From assembly GCA_019594055.1 (NCBI GenBank), contig JAFDTY010000012.1:1-33197 (forward strand): 33,197 nucleotides of DNA. The letters are read 5' to 3'. This DNA comes from Candidatus Haladaptatiplasma halalkaliphilum. GTDB lineage: Archaea > Thermoplasmatota > Thermoplasmata > Halarchaeoplasmatales > Halarchaeoplasmataceae. The notes under the pieces were generated by a model, which made no database searches, was not told the origin of the DNA, and was given only the letters and a program-made list of their open reading frames with translations. The position numbers were made by a program, and so were the translations under genes. Shown one piece after another: positions 16,640-25,554 of this stretch (the first letter of the stretch is position 1; every line of letters begins with the position of its first letter).

Positions 16640-18370
16640 ATGATGATGAAAAAGGCATTGAGCCTGGGTGCGATACTGATACTGTTGATGATGATCTTTG
16701 CATCTCCCGCGATAGCTATCAGCTCAACTCCCAGTCACGGAACAACAGATTATCCCATAGACGGAAGAATAATCATCCATTTCGACAATCGAATGGATCT
16801 GTCCTCGGTGGAGGTGGATATACGTCCCGATCCCGTATATCCCGTTCAAAGAGAGTGGTCCAACAATGATCGTACACTTACATTGACACCCACGACCCCT
16901 CTTACCAATGACCAGGAGTACAGGGTCAGGATCACGGGACGTTATTACAACGGCACCGATATAACCCCTTACGAATTCAGCTTCACCACGGAAGCAAGCC
17001 CTTCGCTGATGGAGACCGTGAGGGAACTGCTATCCGATATGTGGCTAAGTTTCATAGCCTTCATACCAGGTATAGTATTCTTCATCGTTATACTGATCAT
17101 AGGTTACCTTATATCCAAGATGATCGGATTTTTGATCACCAAGATACTCAAGAAGGTGGGTTTCGAGAAGGCCATGCGTAAGGTAGGCCTCACCGCACAG
17201 ATACGTAAACTCGGCTTGAAGAACATATCTTCATTCATAGGTATGATGGTGTTCTGGTTCATATTCGTTATCTTTATACAGATAGCCCTGGATTACGCTG
17301 GCATCCATACACTGACGGCCATAGTCACACCGATAGTGCTCTTCATACCCCGGTTGATCATAGCGGTCATCGTACTCTTGGTGGGTCTGTATGTTGCAGA
17401 GATCGCTGTTCGGTTCCTCAAGGAATTCATCAAGAAGAGTCCCTTCGGCAAGGACCTGATGAAGATAGACAAGATGACGAAAAAATCAGGCATGTCCATA
17501 ATGGAGATAATCTTCATCTTCGTCAAGGTCTTCATACTGCTGATCTTCATAAACATTGCTCTTTCGATAATAGCCATAAACATACTGGCTGACTTCATCA
17601 ACCCCATACTCCTTGTTATACCGCTGCTCATCGCCGCCTTCGCGGTCATCATCATCGGTCTGATAGTGACCGAGAAGATAGTGGACCTCATAATGAAGAT
17701 GCTGAAGGAGTTCGGTATCCAGAAACTGATAGGACCCGTTGAGGAAGTCATAGGTAAAAAGGGTATCATTCTCACGATCCTTTCATATCTGCTGAAGATA
17801 TTCATCATGCTGATATTCGTGCAGATAGCCGTCGGTATACTGAATGCCCATGGCATGTTCAACATGCTTGCGGAGCTCATCAATACCGTGATCCTCTGGC
17901 TCCCCAACCTCGTGGCCGCACTGTTCATAGGCCTCATCGGCTTCTGGCTTGCAAGCTGGGCTCACGATAAGGTACTTGCCTACGGGAAGAACATGGACAT
18001 ACCCTTCAACGCCATGGTTGCCAAGGCCACAAAGGTGCTGGTCATCTACATAGCCATAGTCATGGCCCTGGCCCAGATCGGTGTTGAGGTGCCCATACTG
18101 TACATCGTCTTCGCAATTGCGGTCGGTGCCGTCTTCATAGGTCTCGGCGTAGGTTTCGCCTACGGATCCAAGGACCTATTCCTCAACGTTATGGGCTCGG
18201 TGCAATCCGGTCAGACCCTAAAGCTCAACAGTCAAGTTAGGGTTGACAATTACGAAGGCCACATAACGAACATAGGAAGATACAACGTGGAGATAACCAC
18301 GGACGACGGGAGAAAGGTACGGATACCACACTCCAGACTGGTTAACACCGTTGTAGAAGAGCTCAGATGA
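16640..18370 (+). CDS. MscS-family mechanosensitive channel with extracellular Ig-like (Big_5) domain
   Basis: The protein is about 576 residues. It begins with a signal-like hydrophobic segment, then about 95 residues resembling a bacterial Ig-like Big_5/SbsA domain (GRIIIHFDNRMD, LTPTTPLTNDQEYRVRI, YEFSFTTE). Next come many hydrophobic helices in three related blocks, each a helix pair followed by a basic amphipathic segment (KKVGFEKAMRKVG, KKSPFGKDLMKID, KEFGIQKLIGPVE), the pattern of conserved TM-helix repeat proteins. The end has the MscS core: a glycine/alanine-rich pore helix (GVGFAYGSKDLFLN) and a beta domain with VDNYEGHITNIG. It probably opens under membrane tension. I chose the ATG at 16640 for its spacing to AAGGTG; a GTG at 16631 would add three residues. 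Confidence 0.85.
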   Translation: MMMKKALSLGAILILLMMIFASPAIAISSTPSHGTTDYPIDGRIIIHFDNRMDLSSVEVDIRPDPVYPVQREWSNNDRTLTLTPTTPLTNDQEYRVRITGRYYNGTDITPYEFSFTTEASPSLMETVRELLSDMWLSFIAFIPGIVFFIVILIIGYLISKMIGFLITKILKKVGFEKAMRKVGLTAQIRKLGLKNISSFIGMMVFWFIFVIFIQIALDYAGIHTLTAIVTPIVLFIPRLIIAVIVLLVGLYVAEIAVRFLKEFIKKSPFGKDLMKIDKMTKKSGMSIMEIIFIFVKVFILLIFINIALSIIAINILADFINPILLVIPLLIAAFAVIIIGLIVTEKIVDLIMKMLKEFGIQKLIGPVEEVIGKKGIILTILSYLLKIFIMLIFVQIAVGILNAHGMFNMLAELINTVILWLPNLVAALFIGLIGFWLASWAHDKVLAYGKNMDIPFNAMVAKATKVLVIYIAIVMALAQIGVEVPILYIVFAIAVGAVFIGLGVGFAYGSKDLFLNVMGSVQSGQTLKLNSQVRVDNYEGHITNIGRYNVEITTDDGRKVRIPHSRLVNTVVEELR

Positions 18371-18388
18371 GAAAACACTGTGAATGGT

Positions 18389-18420
18389 CCCGGGTACTTC
18401 CACCCGGGTTTCCCATTTTT
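18389..18420. terminator. Hairpin with T-run between convergent genes
   Basis: CCCGGGT (18389-18395) and ACCCGGG (18402-18408) form a 7-bp GC-rich stem with a 6-nt loop, followed by TTTCCCATTTTTT. It follows the channel gene stop at 18370 and reaches the stop of the convergent PAP2-like gene, so it could end the plus-strand message. Confidence 0.6.
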
Positions 18421-19262
18421 TATGTTCCATCAGCCCCGGTGCCGAACCTGTCCGTTACCAGGTTGAAGAACCTATCCATCCGTCCGGTGGATGTGGACCA
18501 GTAGGCGAATGCACCTACAGCGATACCAGCAGGTATGTCCAGTAGCCAGTGGACACCCAGGTATACTATAACAAAAACGGTGAGTACGGTAAACAATATA
18601 CCAAAGTAGGCAAGTCTTTTCAATCGTGCATTGTACAAGGCGATCAGTGTGATGGTGAGAGATATGCTGGTATGCCCGCTGGGGAAGCAATTACTCTGCC
18701 TGTTGATAAGCTGGAGTATGGCAAGGTACTGGGGTTGACCGTACATCAGGGGTTCCACTTCCGGCACGTAGTACGAAGTTACCGTTACATGCAACAGGAG
18801 ATATCCGGGTAGTATGAACATGTAATTTACCGCCAGTGCCTTGGCGAAAAGGTTGAAGTTTTCGGTATCCTCCCGCAAAAGGAAAAAAAGTGGAACGAAT
18901 GAAACGAAGAAGGTTAGGCCGAGTACGTAAAAAAGGGATGATGCATGAACGATATAATGGCTGGACAGATGCTTCTGGAGGAATAAGATATGCCCGACCC
19001 CCTCCACCCGGTAGAACCACCAGGTGACATCGGCCCCCAGGGGGCGGATATCGAAAATGATGTTCTCGATCTTTATGGCGATGGCCACCATTATAAGTAC
19101 GGCTATCCCGCCTCTCCCTTTCCACGCTGTATTTACCAAAAGGTCAAACCTCACCTTCTTATCCTCGTCGAACAATCTGATGCCAATGAGTATAAGTGCT
19201 ACCAGAGACGGTATAAACCACAGAAGACCTTTTGTGAGGGGGGTCATTACAAACTGCCGCAA
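18420..19262 (-). CDS. PAP2-like integral membrane protein (Aur1/PAP2_3-type lipid phosphatase or phosphotransferase)
   Basis: This 280-residue protein has about six membrane helices. FPSGHTS (PSGH at 194-197) is the second PAP2 signature, and GVHWLLD (His238, Asp242) fits the third. The usual KxxxxxxRP first motif is not seen, and the Ser-Arg that normally precedes the third motif is replaced by hydrophobic residues. This reduced pattern is closer to the inositol phosphorylceramide synthase-like PAP2_3 group than to classic phosphatidate phosphatases. A role in lipid headgroup transfer or isoprenoid phosphate turnover is inferred only. An ATG five codons downstream (19247) is an alternative start. 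Confidence 0.75.
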   Translation of the reverse strand: MRQFVMTPLTKGLLWFIPSLVALILIGIRLFDEDKKVRFDLLVNTAWKGRGGIAVLIMVAIAIKIENIIFDIRPLGADVTWWFYRVEGVGHILFLQKHLSSHYIVHASSLFYVLGLTFFVSFVPLFFLLREDTENFNLFAKALAVNYMFILPGYLLLHVTVTSYYVPEVEPLMYGQPQYLAILQLINRQSNCFPSGHTSISLTITLIALYNARLKRLAYFGILFTVLTVFVIVYLGVHWLLDIPAGIAVGAFAYWSTSTGRMDRFFNLVTDRFGTGADGT

Positions 19263-19306
19263 AGATATCCGTGATTATTAATTTTTTCGGCACGGAGATA
19301 CCGCAA

Positions 19307-19343
19307 CGGTTATAACCTAAAGATACCTTCGAAGAGCGGTACG
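19307..19343 (+). promoter_or_regulatory. TATA-like promoter of the OYE-family gene, probably leaderless
   Basis: TTATAACC at 19310-19317 is centred about 30 nt before the ATG at 19344, with no clear ribosome binding site between. In archaea this spacing points to transcription starting at or near the ATG. Confidence 0.4.
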
Positions 19344-20324
19344 ATGACTGAACTGGCAAGCAGTTTAAAGGTAAAAAACGTAACCCTGAGAAATCGATTG
19401 GTGATGCCCCCCATGGCCACCAACAAGGCAACCCCTGAGGGCGAGGTAACCCGTGATCTCATAGAGCACTACGCTGAAAGGGCGATATACCCCGGGATGT
19501 TGATAGTGGAACATTCCTATGTGGACCCGGGCGGCAAACTGTCCGTGAGGCAGCTGGGCATACACAAGGACGAGAATGTGCCCGGCTTAAAGGAATTATC
19601 CGAAACCATATACGAGAAAGGATGTGTTCCCTGTATCCAGATAACCCACGCCGGCGGGGCTTCCGATCCTGAAGTCATAGGAAGAACACCGGTTTCCGCC
19701 TCGTCGAACTGGTATGGGGATAAGGATGTGAAGAGTCTTACCGTTCAGGAGATGCAGGGTATAAAGGAACGTTTCACAGACGCTGCCCGCAGGGCGAAGG
19801 ATGCGGGTTTTCTGGCCCTTGAGGTGCACGGTGCCCACGGTTTTCTTCTGAATCAATTTGCTTCTCCCCTTACCAACCGTCGCGAGGACGGATACGGGGG
19901 TACGAGGGACCATATGCTCAGATTCCCCCTGGAGGTGGTAAGAGCTGTACGGGAGGTGATAGGGGATATGGTTTTGATGTACCGTATGGGTGCCTGGGAT
20001 GGTAGTGATGACGGGTTCAAACCGGATGATGCGATGTACTTCGGTAAAAGGTTGGAGGGAGCCGGTGTGGATATCATCGACATATCGGGAGGATTATTGG
20101 GTTCAAGACCTGAAAAGTTCTTGGGAGAACAGGGATATTACATTCCCCACGCCGAGGAGGTTAAAAAAGCCGTCAATGTACCCGTGATAGGTGTCGGGGG
20201 TATCGTTGAGCCGTCATACGCCGACGCTCTCGTCAGGGAAGGTCGTGTTGACCTGGTCGCCGTGGGTAGAGAGTTGTTGAAAGACCCGAACTGGGGCCGG
20301 GATATACTGGGAAAAAAAGCTTAG
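19344..20324 (+). CDS. Old Yellow Enzyme-family NADH:flavin oxidoreductase
   Basis: This 326-residue protein is a single FMN-binding TIM barrel. It starts with VTLRNRLVMPPMAT, has QITHAGG at about residues 99-105, then EVHGAHGFLLNQFASP followed by NRREDGYGG. It ends with the phosphate-binding strands VIGVGG and DLVAVGRELLKDPNW. It lacks the C-terminal FeS/FAD half of 2,4-dienoyl-CoA reductase and trimethylamine dehydrogenase. Members reduce activated C=C bonds with NAD(P)H through FMN, but the natural substrate is seldom predictable. No operon partner is seen, so a specific pathway cannot be named. Confidence 0.88.
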   Translation: MTELASSLKVKNVTLRNRLVMPPMATNKATPEGEVTRDLIEHYAERAIYPGMLIVEHSYVDPGGKLSVRQLGIHKDENVPGLKELSETIYEKGCVPCIQITHAGGASDPEVIGRTPVSASSNWYGDKDVKSLTVQEMQGIKERFTDAARRAKDAGFLALEVHGAHGFLLNQFASPLTNRREDGYGGTRDHMLRFPLEVVRAVREVIGDMVLMYRMGAWDGSDDGFKPDDAMYFGKRLEGAGVDIIDISGGLLGSRPEKFLGEQGYYIPHAEEVKKAVNVPVIGVGGIVEPSYADALVREGRVDLVAVGRELLKDPNWGRDILGKKA

Positions 20325-20336
20325 ATTTATATATTA
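20325..20336 (+). promoter_or_regulatory. TATA-like box upstream of the glycosyltransferase gene
   Basis: ATTTATATATTA begins right after the OYE stop codon and lies about 65-75 nt before the ATG at 20399. AGGTAGGTAGAAG just upstream of that ATG could be the ribosome binding site, implying a leader of some 40 nt. Confidence 0.4.
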
Positions 20337-20398
20337 GCGGAGCATGTATAGCTTGATATTAGGGACGTCAGACAGATACGGGATCAGGTAGGTAGAAG

Positions 20399-21586
20399 AT
20401 GAAGGTCTACTTCTCCGTGATAGGGATAGGCCTTGGACACATAACCAGGTGTATGTCCGTGGCCGATCAACTCAGTCGGGAGGGGATTGAGTGTGTGTTC
20501 TCTTCCTACGGCAAGGCGGCGGAGGTTTCACGCCAAAAGGGCTATGAAACATACACTGGAAAACCGCTCATGTGGTACGAGAACGAACTTGGACACGTAG
20601 ACTTCGAGAGATCCATACTCTGCGGTTTACTTCTTTTCAAACGGATAGCAAGGCACTATGTCGAGGAAGATAGGTTACTCAAGAAACTAAAACCGGACCT
20701 CGTGGTCTGTGATTCAAGATATTCCACCATACCCGCATCCAAGAACCTTAACGTTCCAAGGGTTTATATCACTAACCAACCCAGGGTGTACATGCCAAGG
20801 ACGAACAATGGGCACGATAACGGTTCCGGTTATCTTGAATACATGGGTAGCAAGCTCAACTACAGCCTTCTATCTGGACACGATAGTATCCTTTTGCCTG
20901 ATTTTCCCCTTCCGTACTCCGTATCGGAACGCCACATGAGGTTCCAGGAGTGCGCACCCCGGTGCTTCGTTGAAAAAACCCGGTTCGTGGGTCCCATCTC
21001 AAGTACAAGACCGGGCCATAGGACGGAAGAGGAGATAGAGGATATCTGCAGTTTATACGATGTGACCCCGGGGGAGTTCGTTTACATCGCATTCAGCGGC
21101 CCGGGTGTGATCATGAAGAGTGTAAAGGGGTCACTGATCAGCCTCTTCAAGGATTATGAAACCCCGTCCGTAATGGGTACGGGAGAGCCGGGAGCCACGA
21201 AGGTACATCACAAAGGGAACCTCAGACTGGTGAGGGGGTGGATAGATGATAGGGACGCCTTGATCCAGGGGGCGAAGGTGGTGATATCCAGGGCAGGTTT
21301 ATCCACCCTAAGCGAATTACTGGTTTACGGTAAAAGAGCGGTGGTGATACCCCAGGGGAACCAACCGGAGCAGGAGTCAAATTCCCACGGAATGGAAAAA
21401 CTGGGTTCGGCGAAGAGCATATATCCGGGGGATGTGAACCCTGACAGCCTCAGGGAGATATTGACACACGTGGAGCACTCCCGTGAGATCGGAAGGTCGG
21501 CGGAAAGGGTCAGATCGATGGCGGCAAGGTGGAAGGGAGAGGAAAACAGTGCGAAGATAATATTGGAGCTGCTGGAAGCGACTTGA
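20399..21586 (+). CDS. GT-B fold glycosyltransferase (MJ1255/UDP-sugar transferase-like)
   Basis: This 395-residue protein resembles the archaeal MJ1255-type family related to MurG and glycosyltransferase family 28. The N-terminal IGIGLGHITR motif (about residues 8-17) is the expected glycine-rich acceptor-domain loop. The C-terminal half has SRAGLSTLSELLVYGKRAVVIPQ and NQPEQESN (about 300-330), matching the nucleotide-sugar binding part of this fold. There is no membrane helix. It likely transfers a sugar to a lipid or surface polymer. The gene is convergent with a radical SAM gene and leaves a 1-nt gap, so the two need not be co-expressed. Confidence 0.8.
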   Translation: MKVYFSVIGIGLGHITRCMSVADQLSREGIECVFSSYGKAAEVSRQKGYETYTGKPLMWYENELGHVDFERSILCGLLLFKRIARHYVEEDRLLKKLKPDLVVCDSRYSTIPASKNLNVPRVYITNQPRVYMPRTNNGHDNGSGYLEYMGSKLNYSLLSGHDSILLPDFPLPYSVSERHMRFQECAPRCFVEKTRFVGPISSTRPGHRTEEEIEDICSLYDVTPGEFVYIAFSGPGVIMKSVKGSLISLFKDYETPSVMGTGEPGATKVHHKGNLRLVRGWIDDRDALIQGAKVVISRAGLSTLSELLVYGKRAVVIPQGNQPEQESNSHGMEKLGSAKSIYPGDVNPDSLREILTHVEHSREIGRSAERVRSMAARWKGEENSAKIILELLEAT

Positions 21587-21587
21587 A

Positions 21588-22757
21588 TCAGAATCCCATC
21601 AGACCGCAGCATCTGGAACAAAGGGGAAAAACGCCTTCGGGTTGATCCGCGAGTGCCTTTCTGAATCGTCTGAATCTTTCGTTGTTGTATATGTCCAGAA
21701 GTTCATGGTTCTTTATGTTTCCCATCACCATATCCGGAAAATCCCTGCAGTTGACCACATCTCCGTTCGGCATGATGTTCGCCTCCACCCAAGGCGTAAG
21801 ACAGTTATTCCACCCCAGGAAATCTGCAGGGTCGGTGTAATATGTCTCGATCTCACTTTCCGGCAGGTTAGGCACGAAGGATACCGGAAAACTCCATCTT
21901 CCGTTCCTTATGTCCCTGACACTTTTCTTTAACGCCTCAAAATCCGCCCCGGAATTGTCCCTCACGTAGGATTTCCAGGCAAAGGGTTCAACACCAAGTT
22001 CCTTCCGCATCACATCACAGTGTTTCTCACCCACCTCCCGGCTGGTGAACCACGAATAGTATATCACAAGACAGTCCGGATCAAATCGTTCGCACTCCAG
22101 CACCGTATCCATGAGATGATCGTAATTTGAACTTGAGAGTGTGGTGAGGAGGAACATCTTGGGGAGTTTTTTACCATCGCCCTTGAGCTCGTTGATGCGT
22201 TCAACACCCCGTCTCATGGTCCTGTAGGCACCTTTCACGCCCCTGCACTTGTCGTGTACCTCCTCCGGTCCGTCCAGGGAGACGCATATCATGTCCCAAC
22301 CACTTTCCACTATCTCGTGGGCCTTCTCTTCCAATTTAACCCCGTTTGTGACAACTTGTAGCGTCAATTTTTTGTCTTTGATGTGATGGCATAGATCCAT
22401 CAGTCCTCCGTAGAGAAAGGGTTCCCCTCCGGTTATGTAGATGTGAGGTTTCAGGTGGGCGACACTGTCTATCATCTCCTTGTATCTTTCAACACTTACA
22501 TTACCCTTCACCGTCGGCAACTCATTGTCGTCCCTGTTGTAACCACCTTCACCGTATTGCCCGCACACCGCACATCTGTGATTACACTTGTCGGTTATAC
22601 GCATGCTTATGAGCCAAAGGGCGTTACTCTCACCTGTCTTTTTCCACCGGTCAAGATTTGCACGATAATACTTTCTACCGGCGCCTCTGAGCATGCTACC
22701 CATGAGGAACGGGGTGTCCATGAAAGGCTTCGCCAGGGCTGTGGGAAACTTTTTCAT
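21588..22757 (-). CDS. Radical SAM protein with SPASM-type C-terminal domain
   Basis: This 389-residue protein has the radical SAM CxxxCxxC motif at Cys58, Cys62 and Cys65 (TDKCNHRCAVC), then TGGEPFLYGG for SAM binding and VSLDGPEEVHDKCRG. The C-terminal region has further cysteines (NNCLTPW, GDVVNCRDFPD, CSRCCG), as in SPASM domains that hold auxiliary clusters. It has MoaA/NirJ/PqqE-like features but none that fixes a substrate, and no peptide precursor gene is visible nearby. It starts 31 nt downstream of sucD on the same strand and may share its transcript. The function of this member is unknown. Confidence 0.87.
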   Translation of the reverse strand: MKKFPTALAKPFMDTPFLMGSMLRGAGRKYYRANLDRWKKTGESNALWLISMRITDKCNHRCAVCGQYGEGGYNRDDNELPTVKGNVSVERYKEMIDSVAHLKPHIYITGGEPFLYGGLMDLCHHIKDKKLTLQVVTNGVKLEEKAHEIVESGWDMICVSLDGPEEVHDKCRGVKGAYRTMRRGVERINELKGDGKKLPKMFLLTTLSSSNYDHLMDTVLECERFDPDCLVIYYSWFTSREVGEKHCDVMRKELGVEPFAWKSYVRDNSGADFEALKKSVRDIRNGRWSFPVSFVPNLPESEIETYYTDPADFLGWNNCLTPWVEANIMPNGDVVNCRDFPDMVMGNIKNHELLDIYNNERFRRFRKALADQPEGVFPLCSRCCGLMGF

Positions 22758-22788
22758 CTACGGTTAAAAAGGGATGATATGTAAAAAA

Positions 22789-23661
22789 CTATCGCAACGC
22801 CCCTTCCAGTAATTTGCCTATTTCACCGGGCATCCTTGCAACAGCGACACCTGCATCCTCGAATGCCTTCATCTTGGATTCCGCCGTACCGGTACCACTT
22901 TCCGATACGATAGCACCCGCATGGCCCATGCGCTTGCCCTTGGGTGCCGTTCGTCCCGCGATGTAAGCCACCACGGGTTTCTTGAATTCGTTTTGTATGT
23001 GGCGTGCCGCCTTCTCTTCAGCACTGCCCCCTATCTCACCTATGAGAACGACTGCTTCCGTGGTACTGTCTTTGGCGAACATCTTCAGTACTTCTATGAA
23101 GTTAAGGCCCACAACGGGGTCACCGCCCAGACCCAGAGCCGTGGATTGACCATGGCCCAGCCTTGTCATGGCATTAACTATCTCGTAGGTCAATGTGCCG
23201 CTCCGGGACACCAGACCGATGTTGCCTTCCTTGAAGATATGGTTTGGCATGATGCCCATCTTCGTTTTCCCGGGAGTTATTATACCGGGAGTATTGGGGC
23301 CTATTATGGTGGTACCGTGGATCTCCGCAAGACGTACTATCTTGGTTGAATCGTGTACGGGGATCCCTTCCGTCACTATCACAACGGGGTCCAGTCCGGC
23401 GCTTATGGCCTCCAGGGCGGCGCCCTTGGCAAAACGGGAAGGCACGAATATTATGGATGCACTCGCCCCGGTTTCCTCTTTGGCCTTGAGTACGGTGTTG
23501 TAAACGGGTATACCGTTCACCTCTTCCCCTCCCTTTCCCGGTGTAACACCCGCCACGATGTTCGTGCCGTACTCCTTCATGTATCCACTGTGGTAACTAC
23601 CCTGGGTACCGGTTATTCCCTGTACCAGCACCTTCGTCTTTTCGTCTACCAATATGCCCAT
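22789..23661 (-). CDS. sucD: Succinate-CoA ligase (ADP/GDP-forming), alpha subunit
   Basis: This 290-residue protein matches SucD along its full length: [15 protein letters not shown] at the CoA-binding start, [30 protein letters not shown], and [18 protein letters not shown] with the phosphohistidine His247. It makes succinyl-CoA from succinate, CoA and a nucleoside triphosphate, or the reverse. The beta subunit sucC usually lies beside it but is absent here; the downstream neighbour is a radical SAM gene. Metabolically it joins the fumarate reductase and Kor enzymes. A CATTTAAG box on the minus strand at about 23686-23693 and the lack of a leader suggest leaderless transcription. Confidence 0.95.
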   Translation of the reverse strand: MGILVDEKTKVLVQGITGTQGSYHSGYMKEYGTNIVAGVTPGKGGEEVNGIPVYNTVLKAKEETGASASIIFVPSRFAKGAALEAISAGLDPVVIVTEGIPVHDSTKIVRLAEIHGTTIIGPNTPGIITPGKTKMGIMPNHIFKEGNIGLVSRSGTLTYEIVNAMTRLGHGQSTALGLGGDPVVGLNFIEVLKMFAKDSTTEAVVLIGEIGGSAEEKAARHIQNEFKKPVVAYIAGRTAPKGKRMGHAGAIVSESGTGTAESKMKAFEDAGVAVARMPGEIGKLLEGALR

Positions 23662-23815
23662 AAGGGTGGGTGATGATGAGGATATTCTTAAATGCTTCGA
23701 TTAGAGGTGCGTATGTGGGCTTATTGAGAATTATGTAGAGATATAGGGTATATATGGTAATATATAGAGTATAAAGATAAATTATATATATCCGGTGCCT
23801 CTAACTACCTACCCG
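23662..23815. promoter_or_regulatory. AT-rich divergent promoter region of sucD and pstS
   Basis: The region has several TATA-like repeats (GGTATATATGG, GTAATATATAGAG, AAATTATATATATCC). The last, at about 23780-23792, lies roughly 30 nt before the pstS ATG at 23816, with no ribosome binding site between, which suggests leaderless pstS transcription. On the other strand CATTTAAG lies about 28 nt before the sucD ATG. The repeated TATA-like blocks could let a regulator choose among start sites. Confidence 0.45.
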
Positions 23816-24655
23816 ATGAAAATGCAAACAAAAAAACAAGGGTTCGTGTTCGGCATCCTGGGCCTGTTACTGATAAGTGCAGTGTTCATGTCCGGATGTA
23901 CGGACAACGATGATGTACAGGAAGTGAGTGTGGTTGGTTCATCCACAAACCTTCCCATCGCTCAGATGGCAGCGGAAGAATTTAACAGGGAACACAAGAA
24001 CATACGTGTTTCGGTTGCGGGCGGTGGTTCGGGTTACGGTATAAACGCCATAATCGAAGGTACCGCGGACATCGGCATGGCGAGCAGAGATATCAGACCT
24101 GCCGAGATCGAAAAGGTACCGAACGTGGTCGAACACACTGTGGCCAGGGACGGTCTGGCGGTTGTGGTCAGCAAAACGGTGTACGATGCTGGAGTAACAG
24201 CTCTTACAACAGATCAGGTCAGGGACATCTATTCGGGTGCAATCACCAACTGGAAAGATGTGGGCGGGCCTGACGAAGATATCTACGTTGTTGAAAGGGC
24301 GGACACATCGGGTACCTACGGAACTTTCATGGAACTTTTGGGGCTGGATGAAACTGCGGCACATTCCACACAACTGGAAAATTCGGATGTGGCCAGAACG
24401 GTATCGACCGCGGATTATGCCATAGGATACGTGGGCATGGGATATATAGGAACAAACAATCCTGCCATTGCCCTGGATGGATATATGCCTACAACGGCAA
24501 ATGTATTAGCGGGCAACTATCCCCTGCAGAGAGGACTGCACTTCTACACCGATGGTCAACCCACCGGAGCCATAAAGGAATTTATTGACTTCCTGATGAG
24601 TACCAGGGGCCAGGAGATAGTGGCCGAGATAGGTTTCATCCCGGTCAGTGGCTGA
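23816..24655 (+). CDS. pstS: Phosphate ABC transporter substrate-binding lipoprotein
   Basis: The protein is about 279 residues. It has an N-terminal hydrophobic signal ending in a lipobox (VFMSGC), so it is probably a membrane-anchored lipoprotein. The mature part starts with a Ser/Thr-rich ligand loop (VVGSSTNLP), then AGGGSGYG, MASRDI and RADTSGTYGTF, the phosphate-contact loops of PstS. Length is short but usual for archaeal PstS. I preferred the ATG at 23816 to an upstream GTG at 23795 because the signal peptide begins there and the TATA spacing fits. It captures phosphate outside the cell for PstCAB. Confidence 0.93.
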   Translation: MKMQTKKQGFVFGILGLLLISAVFMSGCTDNDDVQEVSVVGSSTNLPIAQMAAEEFNREHKNIRVSVAGGGSGYGINAIIEGTADIGMASRDIRPAEIEKVPNVVEHTVARDGLAVVVSKTVYDAGVTALTTDQVRDIYSGAITNWKDVGGPDEDIYVVERADTSGTYGTFMELLGLDETAAHSTQLENSDVARTVSTADYAIGYVGMGYIGTNNPAIALDGYMPTTANVLAGNYPLQRGLHFYTDGQPTGAIKEFIDFLMSTRGQEIVAEIGFIPVSG

Positions 24656-24672
24656 ACCATGGAGGAATAACG

Positions 24673-25554
24673 GTGGTCTCGAGGAGAGTCAAGGACAAGT
24701 TGGTACACCTTACATTCTTCGGGATCGCCGCGCTCTCCGTAGTTATAATATCCTTTATATTTATCTTTCTTTTCATAAGGGCATATCCCGCCATAGATAT
24801 GTTCGGCACCGATCTTCTGGGTAGCGAGTGGAACGTTTCCAGGAGCAAGTTCGGGCTTTTACCGGCCATGTACGGTTCCGTGTTCGTTGCCGTGGGTGCC
24901 CTTGTGGTCGCCGTCCCCCTGGGTCTCGGGGCGGCCATATATCTCTCCGAGATAGCCCCGGAAAGGGTAAGGATGATCCTCAAGCCACTTATCGAACTCC
25001 TGGCCGGTATCCCCAGTATAGTATACGGTTTTATAGGTGCCATCCTATTGGGGAGATACCTGTATGACACCTTCGGTATGAGGGGGGTTAACTCCTTCCT
25101 TGCGGCCATGCTGGTCCTGGGTATAATGGCACTTCCCATAATAGTGAGCATGTCCGATGATGCCATGAAGGCCGTGCCCAAGGACCTGAAGGATGCGAGC
25201 CTTGCCCTGGGCGCCACAAGATGGCAGACCATCAGGAAGGTTACGATACCGGCAGCCATATCGGGCATAACGAGTGCCGTGATCATGGGTATGGGCAGGG
25301 CCATCGGCGAAACCATGGCAGTCATGTTGATCATAGGCTCGGTGATGAAGATGCCGGTACCCTTTTTCAACGTCTTCGATACGGGGAACACGTTGACGGC
25401 ACTCATAGCTGTGCAGATGGGTGAATCACACGGTATAATCATAAACGTGCTGTTCACCGCCGGAATAATGCTGTTCACCATCGTTGCGGTCATGAGCGTC
25501 ATATCGGACATACTCCAAACCAGAACAACAGAAAAATTCGAGGGGAAAAGATGA
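24673..25554 (+). CDS. pstC: Phosphate ABC transporter permease PstC
   Basis: This 293-residue permease has about six membrane helices and the binding-protein-dependent transport EAA loop (LGATRWQTIRKVTIPAAISG) at about residues 178-197, which contacts the ATPase. It starts at a GTG with GGAGG ten nucleotides upstream, a strong ribosome binding site for this genome. It lies 17 nt after pstS, and its end overlaps pstA in an ATGA. It forms the channel with PstA. Confidence 0.94.
   Translation: MVSRRVKDKLVHLTFFGIAALSVVIISFIFIFLFIRAYPAIDMFGTDLLGSEWNVSRSKFGLLPAMYGSVFVAVGALVVAVPLGLGAAIYLSEIAPERVRMILKPLIELLAGIPSIVYGFIGAILLGRYLYDTFGMRGVNSFLAAMLVLGIMALPIIVSMSDDAMKAVPKDLKDASLALGATRWQTIRKVTIPAAISGITSAVIMGMGRAIGETMAVMLIIGSVMKMPVPFFNVFDTGNTLTALIAVQMGESHGIIINVLFTAGIMLFTIVAVMSVISDILQTRTTEKFEGKR

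Noticed and set aside
17293-17937. 214-codon minus-strand frame
   Set aside because: It is a shadow of the helices of the MscS-type channel, with Met/Ile-rich low-information sequence.
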